From Conus ventricosus (taxonomy: Eukaryota; Mollusca; Gastropoda; Neogastropoda; Conidae): a DNA stretch of 64,000 bases. Within the stretch, counting starts at the first letter, position 1. Each line of letters begins with the position of its first letter. Of the stretch, positions 24,456-36,936 are shown piece by piece. The position numbers were made by a program, and so were the translations under genes. The stretch spans positions 143,705,926 to 143,769,925 of the forward strand of contig CM031595.1 of NCBI GenBank assembly GCA_018398815.1, written 5' to 3'. The notes under the pieces were generated by a model. That model was not told the DNA's origin. It searched no databases and saw only the letters and a list, made by a program, of their open reading frames with translations.

Positions 24456-24805
24456 TCATGTTATGCTCATCAGTAATAACCACAGAGATTTTCAGTAATT
24501 TTGCATTTTCCTTCAGTAATTCCACGGAACGCGTAATACACGGCGTTTTTTGAACAATAATGTGTACAAAACTCCAACTACATTTTTAACATTTTAAAAA
24601 AAATATAAACAGTAAAAAGGAACAAAAACAACAAAGCAGAATTAAAATACCTTGGGATGATGGCTGATGACAGACTCAGGACAGGAGTTTCAGGTCAAAT
24701 TCAAAGGTGATTATACTTGACAGTTAGAACATTTTCACCAGCACCACAGAAGACACCAGAATGAACCAATGTACAATCCCCCCTTCCCCCCCAAAAAAAA
24801 AACTA

Positions 24806-26690
24806 CAAAATGCAATGTGTCCATTGTTGGAATAGATCATGAAAATCACGTACAATGGTACCTCACCATAAGTACAAGTTAATAAAGTAATTTAAAATAA
24901 AATACTCAAACACTCTACGGAGCATTTTCAAGAAAACCCACCGACAACATTTTATACTCGATTATATATATAGGCAATGTTCTAAATGACATGGATGTAC
25001 TGACAAAAATTTACAAACAAGCATCAATGTTTTAAAAGTCCACTGATTACGTTATCAAATTTATTGATTACCTCGGTTGCGCATCATGGGATTTCTCAAA
25101 ACAAACACAAATACAAAACAACATTGAACCACATAAACAGGATACAGTTAAACTGCATTCCAATCACCATGCTTTTTGTTCCTCAGTAAAGGAAATACCG
25201 GGCAGTTACTATTGAAGCATACACTCTAACTGTACTTCTTTGAACATGGTTTTCAATCCTCATCTTTGCTGCAAAACAGACACTAACATTTCCAGAATTG
25301 TCAACAATAAAGGGTCAAAAAATTCAATCTTCGATAGTTTGTCATTCAATGGATTAAAGCTTCACATCTCATCAATCTATGCGCAATCATGTAAAATGGC
25401 ACAAACCCTATCCATGAACTATTTTTCGATCACTGGATCAGATCTTTCACCAATAACCTCTTGGTTCGCAAACGGTTTTAGCAGCACATGTGGTTGAATT
25501 GTCTGTAGTTTTTATTTCTTTCATTTCTACAATTTTCTACCAATCTTTGCTGGATCAAGTTCGGATGACACGCAGCCTTAAAGTGAAGTTTCTGGTCATT
25601 CAAACCAATGTATTTGTGTGTCCAATCTCATTAAAAATTTTTTGACATCTGTGCACAAGCATCTTAGGCTGACATGTAGTACCACTAACCCACAGGGACT
25701 ATCGATAATAATCCCCGTGTTTTCGTCATGTAAATAACAATTCATTCCATCCACCTCATTAAAACAATTTCTCCTGTCCCATTCGTGCCACATCAGTGGC
25801 ACTGCACTATTCTACACCCCCCACTCCTTCTTAAACCCGTCCCCCCCCCCCCCCCCCCCTCTCCTCGCACAGCCAAAGCCTACCTGGCCAGCATCAGCAA
25901 TCAACAGGGACAGTCAATGTCTTGTCGTTAAGAGGCAACCACCAAAAGAGACGCTGCACTTTTGCCGAATCACTTGTCATGTTCAGCAGTGCCTGTTCTG
26001 ATCCAGCTTATGCAGGACACCACCTCTAAGGCTCTACTAACAACAATAATTGTTTAGTCACAGAGCCAGAGCAAGTGAGCTCCCTTCCGGAAGGCACCAT
26101 CATGTTTATCCAATGATAGTCTCCAAGAATTTGCCAATACCGGTGACCCCAAGAGAATCAAATCAAGGCTTTCACAAACAAATATTGCTAAAATCACATT
26201 CATGATAAGTAATCTTAATCATGTACATGCATTCCTTCTCCACTCGCTCAGTTGTTTGAAATCAAGTTTGTGCTCCTCATAAACACCATTCATTTGGAAA
26301 AAATACATATACAAAAGGAACAGAATCTATTATAACCCTACACATTAGTACCATAATGGTTGATCTGTCTTAGTCTTTTCAGAAGCTCAAACTGGATTAG
26401 AAATGGAATGGAATCAATAGCTTATGAAAGTTTATAACAAAATAGGTTGGAGAATGCTTTCCTCTTACTGGAATGTTTCATATCACGATTATGCAGTCTC
26501 TACATCACTACCAAGGTTCATCAGCTCCCAGTGAAGAAAAACTCTACAAATCAGGGGTGTCTCTATCCAACTGGATGCAGAAGTTAGCAGGACCCTGACT
26601 GCAAAGAAAAAAAGCTTTTGAGAACAAATGCAGAGACCGCTTCCCACTGATAAAGAGGAAACAAACCGCCATGTCTAGCAACACACCAAT
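24806..26690. repeat. Direct duplication, right copy (indel-rich)
   Basis: Same sequence order as 22470-24455. The first kilobase (24.8-25.85 kb) carries many one-base losses and small gaps, while the last 0.8 kb is nearly identical. A second family B copy (25755-26290) lies inside it. Confidence 0.9.
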
Positions 26691-27768
26691 AATGTGCCGG
26701 TGGACAAGAACCTCTCCTTCGAATGTCATAGTCACCAGATGCCACAAGCTTGCTGTATGGGCAACAGTGCCACCATGAATCCCTCGTGGTTTGCATTCAT
26801 CTGTAATTACCGGTGTTTTGCAGATCTGCATGACAAATAAACAGATAGAAATATCTGCCACCTATTACAACATACTGATTTCACGTTTAATCAGAAGTTA
26901 GTGGCGTAAAGAGGACTGTAGCGTTCATAACACTTGGCGTTTACTGACTACTATGAGAACACTATAAGTACTGTTTGACCCATTTGTCTTTGTAAAGTTG
27001 TCCAAAACAGTTTTGAAATTTCTAGCAAGATCATCGATCGGTGTCTACAGATCATCCTACAAGTGACACAGCTGAGCGGAAAGGAAGGCAGGACCTGTGA
27101 AGTGAAGGTCAATTGAAATCCTGGTGGACAGTTTGAAAGGCTGGGCTGACTACAACATGAACATCTCTATGTTGTTTGAAATCTTCAACTACCAGTTCTG
27201 AAATAACCTTATATCACTGGGATAATGTGAACACCAACAGTATCATGAGCTTCAAATAACATATGCTCATGCACATTTAATGTTTATCTGCAATCAGCAA
27301 ACTACATGCAGGACTTACGCATTTCAGACAGAATGACAACAATAAAAACACAAGAATTATCACTTATCTAAGGATTCTATTTTCATAGGTAAAAGGCATT
27401 AGGATAGACAGTACAAATCTGGAGCAATAAAACAGGAAAAAAGACATTAACCCAGATTCACATAAAATCTTAACAATACACCTTTTACTTTATTGGTTTG
27501 GGGGAATGTTAGCACAACACTGTGGAATGTTAGCTGTAACGTGGTGTTTGCATGAAGAACAAAATATCACTGTCCATTTTTAAGACTGACAAAATAAACA
27601 TCATCAGAGAGATTTAAAATGTGGTTAATTTACTATTTAGCCTTATCAGTCACAACTGTACAATATGTTGTCTAAACTGTTTTTAAATATGGACATTTTC
27701 ATGAAATTGAAAGAAATCTTTACAAAGAAAATTATGCATACTAGCTAGATTTTAGTGTTAAAAAAAAA
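26691..27768. other. No gene recognised
   Basis: A minus-strand frame at 26690-26830 starts after an acceptor-like TTTGTCATGCAG, but no family is recognised. The rest is AT-rich. Confidence 0.4.
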
Positions 27769-27846
27769 TTACACTTTCAAAGTTTCATCCATATTACTGA
27801 TCCGGTAGAATCTGAATCCTTTGACCTGTCCACGATTGTACCAAAC
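27769..27846 (-). CDS. Putative terminal coding exon, unassigned
   Basis: Reading on the minus strand, a TTTTCTCTTAG acceptor is followed by 25 codons beginning VWYNRGQVKGFRFYRI and then TAA. The composition (aromatics and charges, no repeats) is protein-like. It starts in phase 0. I do not recognise the protein. It lies 1.1 kb downstream of the DAPP1 stop on the same strand, so it could be an alternative DAPP1 last exon or the end of another gene. No upstream partner exon was found. Confidence 0.4.
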   Translation of the reverse strand, partial: VWYNRGQVKGFRFYRISNMDETLKV

Positions 27847-28930
27847 CTAAGAGAAAACATAACATTAAAAAACAGACTGATTTTTTAAAATCTGTCATAT
27901 GATCAAGTAAAATTATATATGTTTACTTCTCAAAAAGCTTTGAAATCTAATGTACAATATCGAGATAACAGGACTTTTTTCCTTTGCTTTCTTTCTTTGA
28001 CATAAGACTCTTATAATAATCTTTTTGGTTGTCACCAAGTGTGCAAGGTGTCTATGCATGTGATTGCATGGATGCATGCACTCACACAAACGCACACAAA
28101 ATATGTGCACTGAGTGCATTCCTGATCCATGTTTTTATTCAGAGATAAAACAGCATGAAATTTTCCACCATTACATCAGTACACTGTCTTCTGATTGTGA
28201 TCGCTGACAAGTAAGCAAAAATAAATAACACAATTAACAAAAGCTATTCAAAAAACAAAAAAAGGTCACACAAAAAAGATATTTTTTTCTGTCGGTATGA
28301 CAATATAGATAGGAAATAAGATTCACTGGCTGAGAACAGACCACGGCTGAGAACAGTTCACCGGCGAAAGGGGCGCAACTCAAGTGCAACTGTGGTGCCA
28401 AATGTCTTCCGATGTTTTCAGTGCTTTGGTAAACTAAGTTTTTTTTTTTTAGGATGGTGGATGAGACTGAACAGATATATATGGAGCAATTTTATCTCAA
28501 ATTTGTTCCTACTTATATGTGCAGACTGATACAAGATAGATAAATGAATTGACAAGGAATGACCGAGCACAGTGGAAAGAATGGAATATTTTTCATGATA
28601 GTTATGTTCATGTTATGATATTATGTTCATAATTTGTTGTAATATGTGAATTGTACTGATGGCACCACAAACAAATTTTCCTTGTATTCTATGAGGACAA
28701 ATAAAACATCATATATCGTGCATATATTACTGTTTTCTGTCACTATGTGACATACAATACATTGTCAAAGCAAAATGCAAGCCCCCACTGGTCGGAAAAC
28801 AGCACCTTTGAAACACTTGTCATCGAAGCACAGACAAGTGGACACCAACAGTGGTTTAAATTTTGCTTTAACCAAGAAATGAAATGCTGGTTTTCAATAC
28901 CGTCAATACTGAGTATGCAGTGCCAGACAG
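27847..28930. other. DAPP1 3' flank
   Basis: TTTATT on the plus strand at 28134-28139 is a possible minus-strand AATAAA signal for DAPP1. Otherwise unremarkable. Confidence 0.4.
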
Positions 28931-29350
28931 TCAGCGACGGCGGCGGTTTTCATCCAGGCACCAGTTGATCTGTTTGATCCATTCCATCATGTCTTGTGGA
29001 GTACTGGCATACATGTAGAATGTTCTCCACTTGAACACCAAGCGGAAAACATTAGTCTTCTCCTGGTGCTGCCCCGTTTCCTGCACACACTCACTGCATT
29101 CATTCAGGTCCAGCACACGGATGGGGTTCTTGCTGCATTTCTCTTTGTAGTACATCAGTTCATTGCGACGCAGCACAAACCAGCGTGTTTTCCATGTTTT
29201 GAAATACATGCCCAGCTTGGTCAGGAAACCCTCTTTGGTGTTCAAGGAGAAGTTGATGTCCGTGCCGGTGTCATCAGCTGTGCTAAACTCTGCATGTACC
29301 GTCACCGACTCATACATGTCAGGTTCATGGACGTCTCTGGGATAGGCCAC
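28931..29350 (-). CDS. DAPP1: DAPP1 coding exon 2 (PH domain) and stop
   Basis: Acceptor TTGTGTCCAG. The exon opens with [16 protein letters not shown] and ends DENRRRR, stop at 28933-28931. It holds the whole PH domain. Confidence 0.95.
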   Translation of the reverse strand: MAYPRDVHEPDMYESVTVHAEFSTADDTGTDINFSLNTKEGFLTKLGMYFKTWKTRWFVLRRNELMYYKEKCSKNPIRVLDLNECSECVQETGQHQEKTNVFRLVFKWRTFYMYASTPQDMMEWIKQINWCLDENRRRR

Positions 29351-32300
29351 CTGGACACAAAATCAATGCGTGTTTACTGAACTACATTTACTTTGTAGCA
29401 CAATGGGGATACCGTGTCAGTCACAAACATTTGGCCAAACAGAATGATTTAGTGCTGTAGTTTCAAACAGGTGTGTGTCTGTGTGTCATGTGTGTGTAAG
29501 TGTTTCGTGTGTGTGCATGTTTCTGTCCCAACTTCCATGCCACTTCAATGGCATTGCACTCATGCCATTTATGCCAGCTGCCCATCCACAACCTGGTCTG
29601 TCCCTCCAGAGCCCTGACACTAGCTATCCATAGGGAGTAGTCAGTCAAGCTGTCATGAGGCAACCCACCAGAGGAGTTACTGCACTGCTGCCATCACTTC
29701 AGTGGTGTTCACTGGTGCCTGTTGAGATCTAACACACACAGGACACCCCTAATCCACCTACCGATGGCAATAATTCCTTAATCATGGAGCCAGCATGAGT
29801 GAACTCTCCCTCTAAAGGGCGCAACCACGTCTGCCCAACAACAGTCCCCATAAATTTGCCGAAACCAGTGACCCCGACAGAAATAAACCATGGGCATAGA
29901 CATGGAGAGACAATCAAAATTGAGGTCACCATAAAAGCATGACATTAAGGGCCACAAAATTTAAGGCCTTTTTTTTTTCTTATGCTGATCAATAAGGATG
30001 GGGATGATTAAGATAACATTATGGATTTCGATTCAGGTCAGAGACTTCACGACAGGGCTGTACTCTATGCTCACTTTCATATCGTGGCATTGACCAGGCA
30101 CTAAATCTAGCAGACAAATAAAAATTCACTCTCCACTTGTCCGTCAGGCGATCAATTTTGTTACTGGGTTAATGAAAGTGGGGCCGAGAAGCAAGCTTCA
30201 CTGCACACCAGTTGTGTTTCCCCTTTCACTTTCACACCTTCACTACCACCACTCCTTGACACCTCTACCCCCCCACCCCACCCCACTTAGCAGAGTGCTG
30301 TCTCGCTAGGGCAAAACATGGTCTTGATACAAAACATGTCCGCAGCACACAGGACTTGTAATTGGTCAGCTCTTTATTTCTGTTTTAAAGTTCATATGTC
30401 AGATAAGAAGGTTCATTTTGTAAATGTATAGGGTGAAAAGGGAAAGTAGAGAAAAGAAACAGAAAGCAAGACTGAGATTACATATTTGTAGTTCAGTCCA
30501 GAAATATGTGAATTGTTGAAAAACAACAATTCTACTCCATTTTCTTTTTCTACATGTTATTTTTGACTATTGGAAAGATACCATGGTAACTGAATAATCT
30601 TAAATCTATTTCTCTCTCTTTGGCCTTAACTGCACACGTGCAGAATATGCCATGATTGAATTATAATTTATGCTGACTTGTCACTACACTGCCTATGGTT
30701 ACCTTTATCAACTGTTTTATTAAAGGATGGTGAAAAAAGGAAATTTGGGAGGACAAGTAGATTTTTTTTTAACAACTTGTCCTCATGACAACTGAAAATT
30801 ACCAAGGGATTTCTATCCCTGTAGGGATCATTAATTCAATTTATGTTCACTATAGCTCAGACGACCACAAAGGACTACATCACGGCTTCACCTCGCTGAA
30901 GCCTACTCTCAACATTTTCTTTTTCTAAATACACAGACAACTCATTAAAACAGATTTTGAAACAACACGCTGGAATTTGTTAAAATCTTCTTTTCCATAA
31001 AATCTTAGATCAGATGAAAAATGTTTATCTCTTTCTCAATAGTAAAACTCAAAAAATCACATTAGGTGGGGCATCTCTTAACAAGATTTTCATGAAGTCT
31101 GCTGTTGAATGAGACTATAATATAAACCGAGGTTCCCAGTATGAACACATGCATTACATCTTGCACACACGTAAAATCCCTTCACCAACTTTCTGAAGAA
31201 CAAGTCAGTTTGGGCTGTTGGTATGGATAACACGTTACACATAGCATGTACCCTGCATGAAAAATTGAAAGAATGAAGGAATAAAACTGAATGACTGATA
31301 CTGAATGAAGACAAGAGAAACAACCGAATGAAGCACCTGAATAAAGCCCTTCAAACAGCTTTACCCAGTAAGGCAGCCCTTTGTGTAAACAAGCATACAT
31401 GTGGATTGTAAAGCACCTAGACCTTGGTCTCTAACCAAGGATAGACCCTACATAAGTATTCTTGATCATCATTATCATCATCATCATCACTGTCATCATC
31501 ATCATAATGAACTGTTTAACTCTGACATCACAACAACAACAAAAATCTATAGGAACATGTTTTTATAGTGAGTGGTACATTATAATATATAGATAAGATT
31601 AGAATACACCATAGAGATTCTTCAGCTTTTAGAAATTACGATTGGGTGCAACTCCTTCTTCAGAAAACAAGTAAGGTTTGTTCAGTAACAACTGTGGATA
31701 AAAAAACAAAACAGAAGGAGGATCCAACAAGAATGCTTTTAGCCATAAGATTAAGCGCGCCCCACACCCTCCTCAGCAGACAACATTCGCACCACCACTC
31801 ACACAAGGTTTGACTGACAGACAATACAAAGTCTACCTTTTCTCGATATTTTAGACGACTAATGCATATGATCTATAATGTATGTGGTACTGAACAATAA
31901 TGGAACTGTTTGATTTTTGACTCTGTCCTTGGCGTATGTTCACAAATTCAGATCTGTTAGCATTAATCTGAAAAATATTTGACTTATACTTAAATATGAG
32001 AACTATGCGTTTGGATTGTAACATGTTTTTAAAAACAAGCTGTCTAGGAAAAAAAAAACATGCAGTTTACAATTCTTGCAACTTACGGTGCAAGATGATG
32101 CAGTTGTAAGATGGAATATCTTTTTCTGTTGGCGTTGCCTTTCTAATAATTTATAAAACTTATGTAAGTTAGTGTAAGTGAACAGATGCAACTATTATCA
32201 GAACTTTGTACAACTGGGTTTATACATATGCAACCAACTAAACAGGAAAAACCTTTTGACTTGTTAACACAGAAAATGTGGAAGACAATGCTCTCACATA

Positions 32301-34255
32301 TAGGCCATTACATCAGCAGTTTGAAAGGGAAAAGAATGCTACAGCATACAGACCTAGCAGCACAGCCTGGCTAAGCCATACTTTTTTTTTTTTTAAAGCT
32401 TTAGCCAGGCATGCTTGCGCCTGTCTAAACTCAATACTGGCGGTTTATTTGCTGTGCGAGTCACTCACTGTCATAAGGCTGCACTGCTGGGGTTGATGCA
32501 CGTTCTTTCCTCCCATACATCCTGAGAGAATGCAAGCTATACAAGTAAAAGACTTTATTCTTTTACAAATTTCTACATTTAGACAACATGCAACATAGCA
32601 TTAAAATGCTTGCTTTCACAAAGATTGAAGATAGATGGGAATGGGTGGTGGTAGTGACCGCATTTACTGATTGTGATACTATGACAAGTATAAGAGGAAG
32701 AGTTAAAAAAAAAAAAAACATGCTGCTCCTAGCTAGAGGAATACTAGTTTACTACTCTTCAAAGCATTTTTTTTTAATAGCTCATCTATGATAAGAGCAA
32801 AACTATGCCCCAGAGCTGTCTCATCCTCACTGTACATAATCAGGGAGTGAGAAGGTCCTTCCGTACCAGCAACTGGGCAACTCCTATCAAAATTCAACCC
32901 ATAATTGGTACTAACAGTTGTTGTTTTTTATCAACTTTTCAAATAGTGTTTCACCTTGTGTGGCCATTACTGCACTTCCTCGGCACTTCCAACATTTTGG
33001 TTTTCATAAACTGGTGAAACAGCAGGATTATTCAGTGTACATACGAACAAACTGAATTTTTTCACATTAGGTGTTGATATCATTATTACCACTATAACAA
33101 AGGTGTTCAGATAAAATAAACCCTTAATACACCAGTCATTACAAAAATATATATATATGCAAAAATGACTCTGCAGACATCATTTTAATATTCTTGAGAA
33201 TTCCAGGAGGAAAATAAAATCAACAAAGCTTTGGGACCTCCACACATTTGTTTCCACATTTCAAACTCACAGTTTTGTGCTGTCATTATGTCTAGTCAAA
33301 AAGAATGAAGAAAAAGACAAACATTGATTTCTCATGTCCATTACCAATAAACTCCAGGTCTAAAATGAGCGGAAAAGGCCATGCTCACGACTACTATCTG
33401 GTTCTCCACTTCTAACGCTGTCAAACGTGCACCCTACAGTAATGAATCTGCTGTTTTCTGAAAACTTTATGGTTTGAAAAAAAAATCTCTCCGATGACCC
33501 CCCAATAAACCTACCTGTATGGACTCAGACAATCATTTTACTTCAGATCTGTCGGAAGAAAGTTAAGCACACAAGTTTTAAGGCAGCATCTTCATAAACT
33601 TATGTTGTGTTCTGCTGCACTACGTCGTTTCTATTTTTAGAAATGGGGCAAAAATGCCCGCAACTGACGGAAGTGTTCGACGACTGATTTTCAATGAGGC
33701 ATTTCATGGTGACAAACAAGAGTGTTTTCCACCAGAACTCCTTTCCACTACATGGTGAAATCACAAACTTGCAGGAGTGAGATCATGGCAAACTAAATAA
33801 TTCCCTTATCTGAAAGTGAAAAACTTCACACTTGTTACATTTTCAAAACAATTTACTTTAGTATTATTAGTAGCAAAAATACCTATAACATTTATGGCCA
33901 TCTCAGGACAGAAGAATATGAATTATAAAGGTAACAGATTTTTGTTCATATCTAGAGACTCAGATGTTGGTCAAGTGACATGTTTTTTACACATTAATCA
34001 TCCAGTCAGATCTTTTTTAATGAGACTCCTATGAACACACATTACACCAAGTTTAAAAGTTTCCTCTGAAATTAGAAATCATTCACGCAGTGTGTTGTTG
34101 ACTGTTACTAATGTCACTTTGCTTGTTCCTATGAAATATTGAGCTGCATGTTTGTATGCAAACATGTGTTCTGTGCCTCTCACTAACACAATGTGTGTGT
34201 GTGGACGGTTGTTTGGTTTAACCTAGTCAAAATACTCAATAACGGATTGAGACAT

Positions 34256-34296
<41 letters not shown>

Positions 34297-34329
34297 AGAG
34301 AGAGAGAGAGAGAAAGAGAGAGAAAAGAG

Positions 34330-34397
<68 letters not shown>

Positions 34398-34894
34398 CGC
34401 ATGTGTGTGCGTGTGCGCGCGCGTGTGTGTGTCTGTGTGTAAATTTGTGTGTATATGTGCCAGTTAAAAGTTCTGCACAAGCACATGTGATATCGGTTAG
34501 ATTCTCTGCTGCATGCAGAGGTACCCGGTCCACTCATTACAGCCCAATATACTTTTACTAAGCAAACAACCAAACTGATTACCTTCAACAAAACTAGCTG
34601 ACTGGATTCTGTCCCAATCAGTGGCTTATTCTTAAAGTGCTCGATGAAGTCACCGATACTTCTGAAAGAGCCATGACCGAAAACGATGTTTGACCCATTC
34701 CATACTATGTTAAAATGTTTCACCGACTGCTCGAATTTGACGGATAAAGCATACTCCCCGCCGCCTTTAGAACTGGGTCTTAGCAAATAGGTTCCGTCTT
34801 TTCCGTTGTGCAGAAGGATGCTCTCAGCAGTGTGACGGGTCAAGTTGGGATGAAACCAGTCCAGAGATTCTATGTCACCACACTGACACGACAT
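28931..34894 (-). CDS. DAPP1: Dual adaptor for phosphotyrosine and 3-phosphoinositides (SH2 + PH), 2 coding exons
   Basis: Exon 34894-34583 (104 codons) and exon 29350-28931 (139 codons and TGA) join in phase 0 to give 243 residues. An in-frame TGA lies ten codons upstream of the ATG. Residues about 11-104 are an SH2 domain: [16 protein letters not shown], the phosphotyrosine-pocket Arg in TYLLRPSS, and PLIG near the end. DMYESVTVH around Tyr117 matches the tyrosine phosphorylated in vertebrate DAPP1/Bam32 (human SIYESVRVH). Residues about 142-236 are a PH domain with KEGFLTK and [18 protein letters not shown], the basic signature for PI(3,4,5)P3/PI(3,4)P2 binding. The family couples PI3K signalling to tyrosine kinases at the plasma membrane. 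The human C-terminal tail after the PH domain is replaced by a short RRRR end. Confidence 0.95.
29518..29965 (-). mobile_element. Dispersed element family B
   Basis: Shared blocks with 57735-58180 in reverse: CCACTTCAATGGCATTGCAC, GAGGCAACCCACCAGAGGAG, TTCCTTAATCATGGAGCC, CCAGTGACCCCGACAG and AATTGAGGTCACC. It lies in the DAPP1 intron, just upstream of exon 2. Confidence 0.75.
30840..31115 (-). mobile_element. LINE 3' end fragment
   Basis: Minus-strand match to the end of the element at 16262-17001: [16 protein letters not shown] coding end, ATCTAAGATTTTATGG, and ATAGCTCAGACGACCACAAA in the 3' UTR. It lies in the DAPP1 intron. Confidence 0.7.
31335..31515 (+). mobile_element. LINE-type 3' tail with (ATC)n
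   Basis: GATTGTAAAGCACCTAGACC, TTGGTCTCTAACC and a TACATAAGTATTC step are followed by ATCATCATT repeats. This is the common end of some invertebrate LINEs. No coding part is left. Confidence 0.5.
31516..34257. other. DAPP1 intron, no other gene
   Basis: Only AT-rich sequence and short homopolymers. A possible short exon near 32150-32095 (minus) has a GTAAGT but no recognisable protein. Confidence 0.45.
34258..34440. repeat. Compound (AG)n-(TG)n microsatellite
   Basis: AG repeats followed by about 30 TG units and CG/TG alternation, some 140 bases inside the intron after the DAPP1 SH2 exon. Reading through the donor produces a false 223-residue frame ending in HT and SL repeats. Confidence 0.96.
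34583..34894 (-). CDS. DAPP1: DAPP1 coding exon 1 (SH2 domain)
   Basis: Starts [16 protein letters not shown] and ends SSQLVLLK before donor GTAATC. It holds the whole SH2 domain. Confidence 0.95.
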
Positions 34895-35314
34895 TCTTTC
34901 ACTGTCTGGTCGTATGGACTGTCACAGGGCTTTTCTAAAGCTGTTTGCACAGATCCTGAGCACACTAGCGTCGAGCGAAGAGTGATTCATCGAGGCATTT
35001 CCGAACCCCCGTTTACTGTCATGGCCCTGCGTCTTCGTCGTTCCGTCTGCGCTGACTCCTTTAGCCTATCAAATGAATGCTCCCTTGAAATCGTGACACG
35101 CAGTGTCAAGCCTTTGCAGACCAACGTAAGAGTATGGAAATTAAGCAGTCTCAAAAGGTCACATTCTTGTACAACGACAATGAGAAACATGAAAAACATT
35201 GAAATATGACATAAGCAAAGACACATGCATGTACCATAAGCATGAGAGCATGAAGAACTGAAATTATGACAAAAACGAACAGCAACGAGTTATTTTTTTA
35301 CACGAACAAAGCTC

Positions 35315-35618
35315 AGTTGTAGAGCGCCGACTCGTGATCCTGGTTGCGGGTTCGATTCGGTATAGGGGATTTCCCTCGGATTACATTGTTCTGAACGCAT
35401 CCCCTATAGTCGTTCGGATGGACTATAAACCGAGTTAGTCTAGTGTCACATGCACTAAAGACCATAACGGACTCTAAAGATCCCGATGCATGTCCTAAGA
35501 GTGAGTACGGCTACACGAAAACACAATGCATGCAACTGTGTGCCAGAAATATCTACTTGAAGACTGTGGGCACGGGGAGGTTAAACATCCCCATCTGAAA
35601 AAGAAGAAGAACAAACAA
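35315..35618 (+). mobile_element. tRNA-derived SINE
   Basis: Starts with an A-box-like AGCTCAGTTGTAGAGCGC and a B box (GCGGGTTCGATTC). It continues with CGGATGGACTATAAACCGAG, a block typical of mollusc SINE bodies, and ends in an A-rich GAAGAAGAACAAACAAAC tail. The tRNA stems are not intact. Confidence 0.8.
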
Positions 35619-36159
35619 ACAATGTTGTGAATCTAGTAAACCGTGTATTATAGTAAACCATGACAATTTCATCGTCTTCCGGCATTTGCAACTTAGCAGA
35701 AAAGTCTGTTACAGACATATGGTCCACACAATGATGGTCCAAACACCATCCGGGACTGGAACGACCTGCCAGAGACGGAGATGAAGGCTGGAACCCTTGA
35801 CACTCTAATGTCAAGGGTCCCACAAAACTAAAAGCTAAGAAATAGTTAGTTAGTGTAGGTAGGATTAGGTCGCCACCCCATCCCATTCCTTCCCTAGTGA
35901 AATTGTGATTTTTGAAGTTATTTTTGGGCCTGTTTCACTATTAGGGCGAACCAGGATCAGCTAGTCTGGAACTCGTTTCCAGATGAAGAGCGAAAATTAT
36001 AGTAGTCTGCTAATAAAACCCACACAGAGTATGACTCCCCCAGTTTTTTTTTTATGTTTCTCCACTGTCGTAGGTCTTTATCTTCCTACACTGGCTTTCC
36101 ATCCCAGCACAACCTCCATAGTATGGCATGGTAATCAACCAGTTGATTGGGGCTGTCCA

Positions 36160-36200
36160 AATGGATGATGATGATGATGATATGATGTTGATGATGATCG
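36160..36200. repeat. (GAT)n repeat
   Basis: GATGATGAT run with a TATGATG break. Confidence 0.85.
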
Positions 36201-36449
36201 ATGTGATACCGATGTCCAACCAGAAGTCTGGATCTGGATCTGGATAGATACGTCGCAGAAGCCAATCAACGGCTATAATCACGACGGAACAGGGAGAGCG
36301 CAAAAATAGTTTTAAGTTGTAATAATCTGTTTTCATGCGTCAATTATGTTGTCATGTGCCATATTTACAATTTTCATGCTGGTAACATTTGACTACCATA
36401 TCAATCCGAAAAACACACAAATGAGGTATTATGAAGCAGTAAGGTTTTT

Positions 36450-36454
<5 letters not shown>

Positions 36455-36486
<32 letters not shown>
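36455..36486. repeat. (TC)n microsatellite
   Basis: About 15 TC units. Confidence 0.95.
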
Positions 36487-36487
<1 letters not shown>

Positions 36488-36834
36488 ATTTTATATTGTT
36501 GACCCTTCACAGGGCGAGGACTGGATGTAAAAAAGCACATCAGTGCTTATCTATTATCCTCGTAAATAAAGAATAAAGAATTTTGTCTCTCTCCACAGAC
36601 CAGTTCCCAGGACAAGCCTTTGCCGCAAGATCAAGGATTACATCATTGTAAGCAAAAAGTAGAAAGAAACTCGTGGAGAGCGTGGCAGCAGAGAGTCCTC
36701 AGAAGAGAAGCCCCCTTCAAGCAAGTGTTTCAGCCCTTATCTCCTGACACTCTAGGGGGGTTGGGTCACACCTGGTTCATGACTCCGGATGTCCCTCTGC
36801 TGCCCTTTTTTCCCCATCTTGGGACGAGTCATGG

Positions 36835-36920
36835 CTGGGATTCGAACCCATGACCCTCTGGACATGCTCATTTTCCACTTAATGACTCGCACTCTAACCA
36901 CTGAGCCACTGGGGCATCTG
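36835..36920 (-). mobile_element. tRNA-like SINE head
   Basis: On the minus strand: GTGGCTCAGTGGTTAGAGTG (A box) and GGGTTCGAATCCCAGCC (B box), separated by about 40 bases. The acceptor stem is not formed, so it is a SINE rather than a tRNA gene. Confidence 0.7.
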
Positions 36921-36936
36921 ATATTTGTAGGGAAAT

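Noticed and set aside
26544..26861. Minus-strand frame with acceptor-like start, possible exon of an unknown gene
   Set aside because: No recognisable family, overlaps the duplicated block, and no matching donor or partner exon was found.
34223..34894. A single-exon 223-residue SH2 protein
   Set aside because: After residue 104 it reads through the GTAATC donor into intron and microsatellite. The PH exon joins in phase instead.
36835..36920. tRNA gene (also 35315 and 57365)
   Set aside because: A and B boxes are present but acceptor and anticodon stems do not fold properly. Repeat bodies follow, so they are SINEs.
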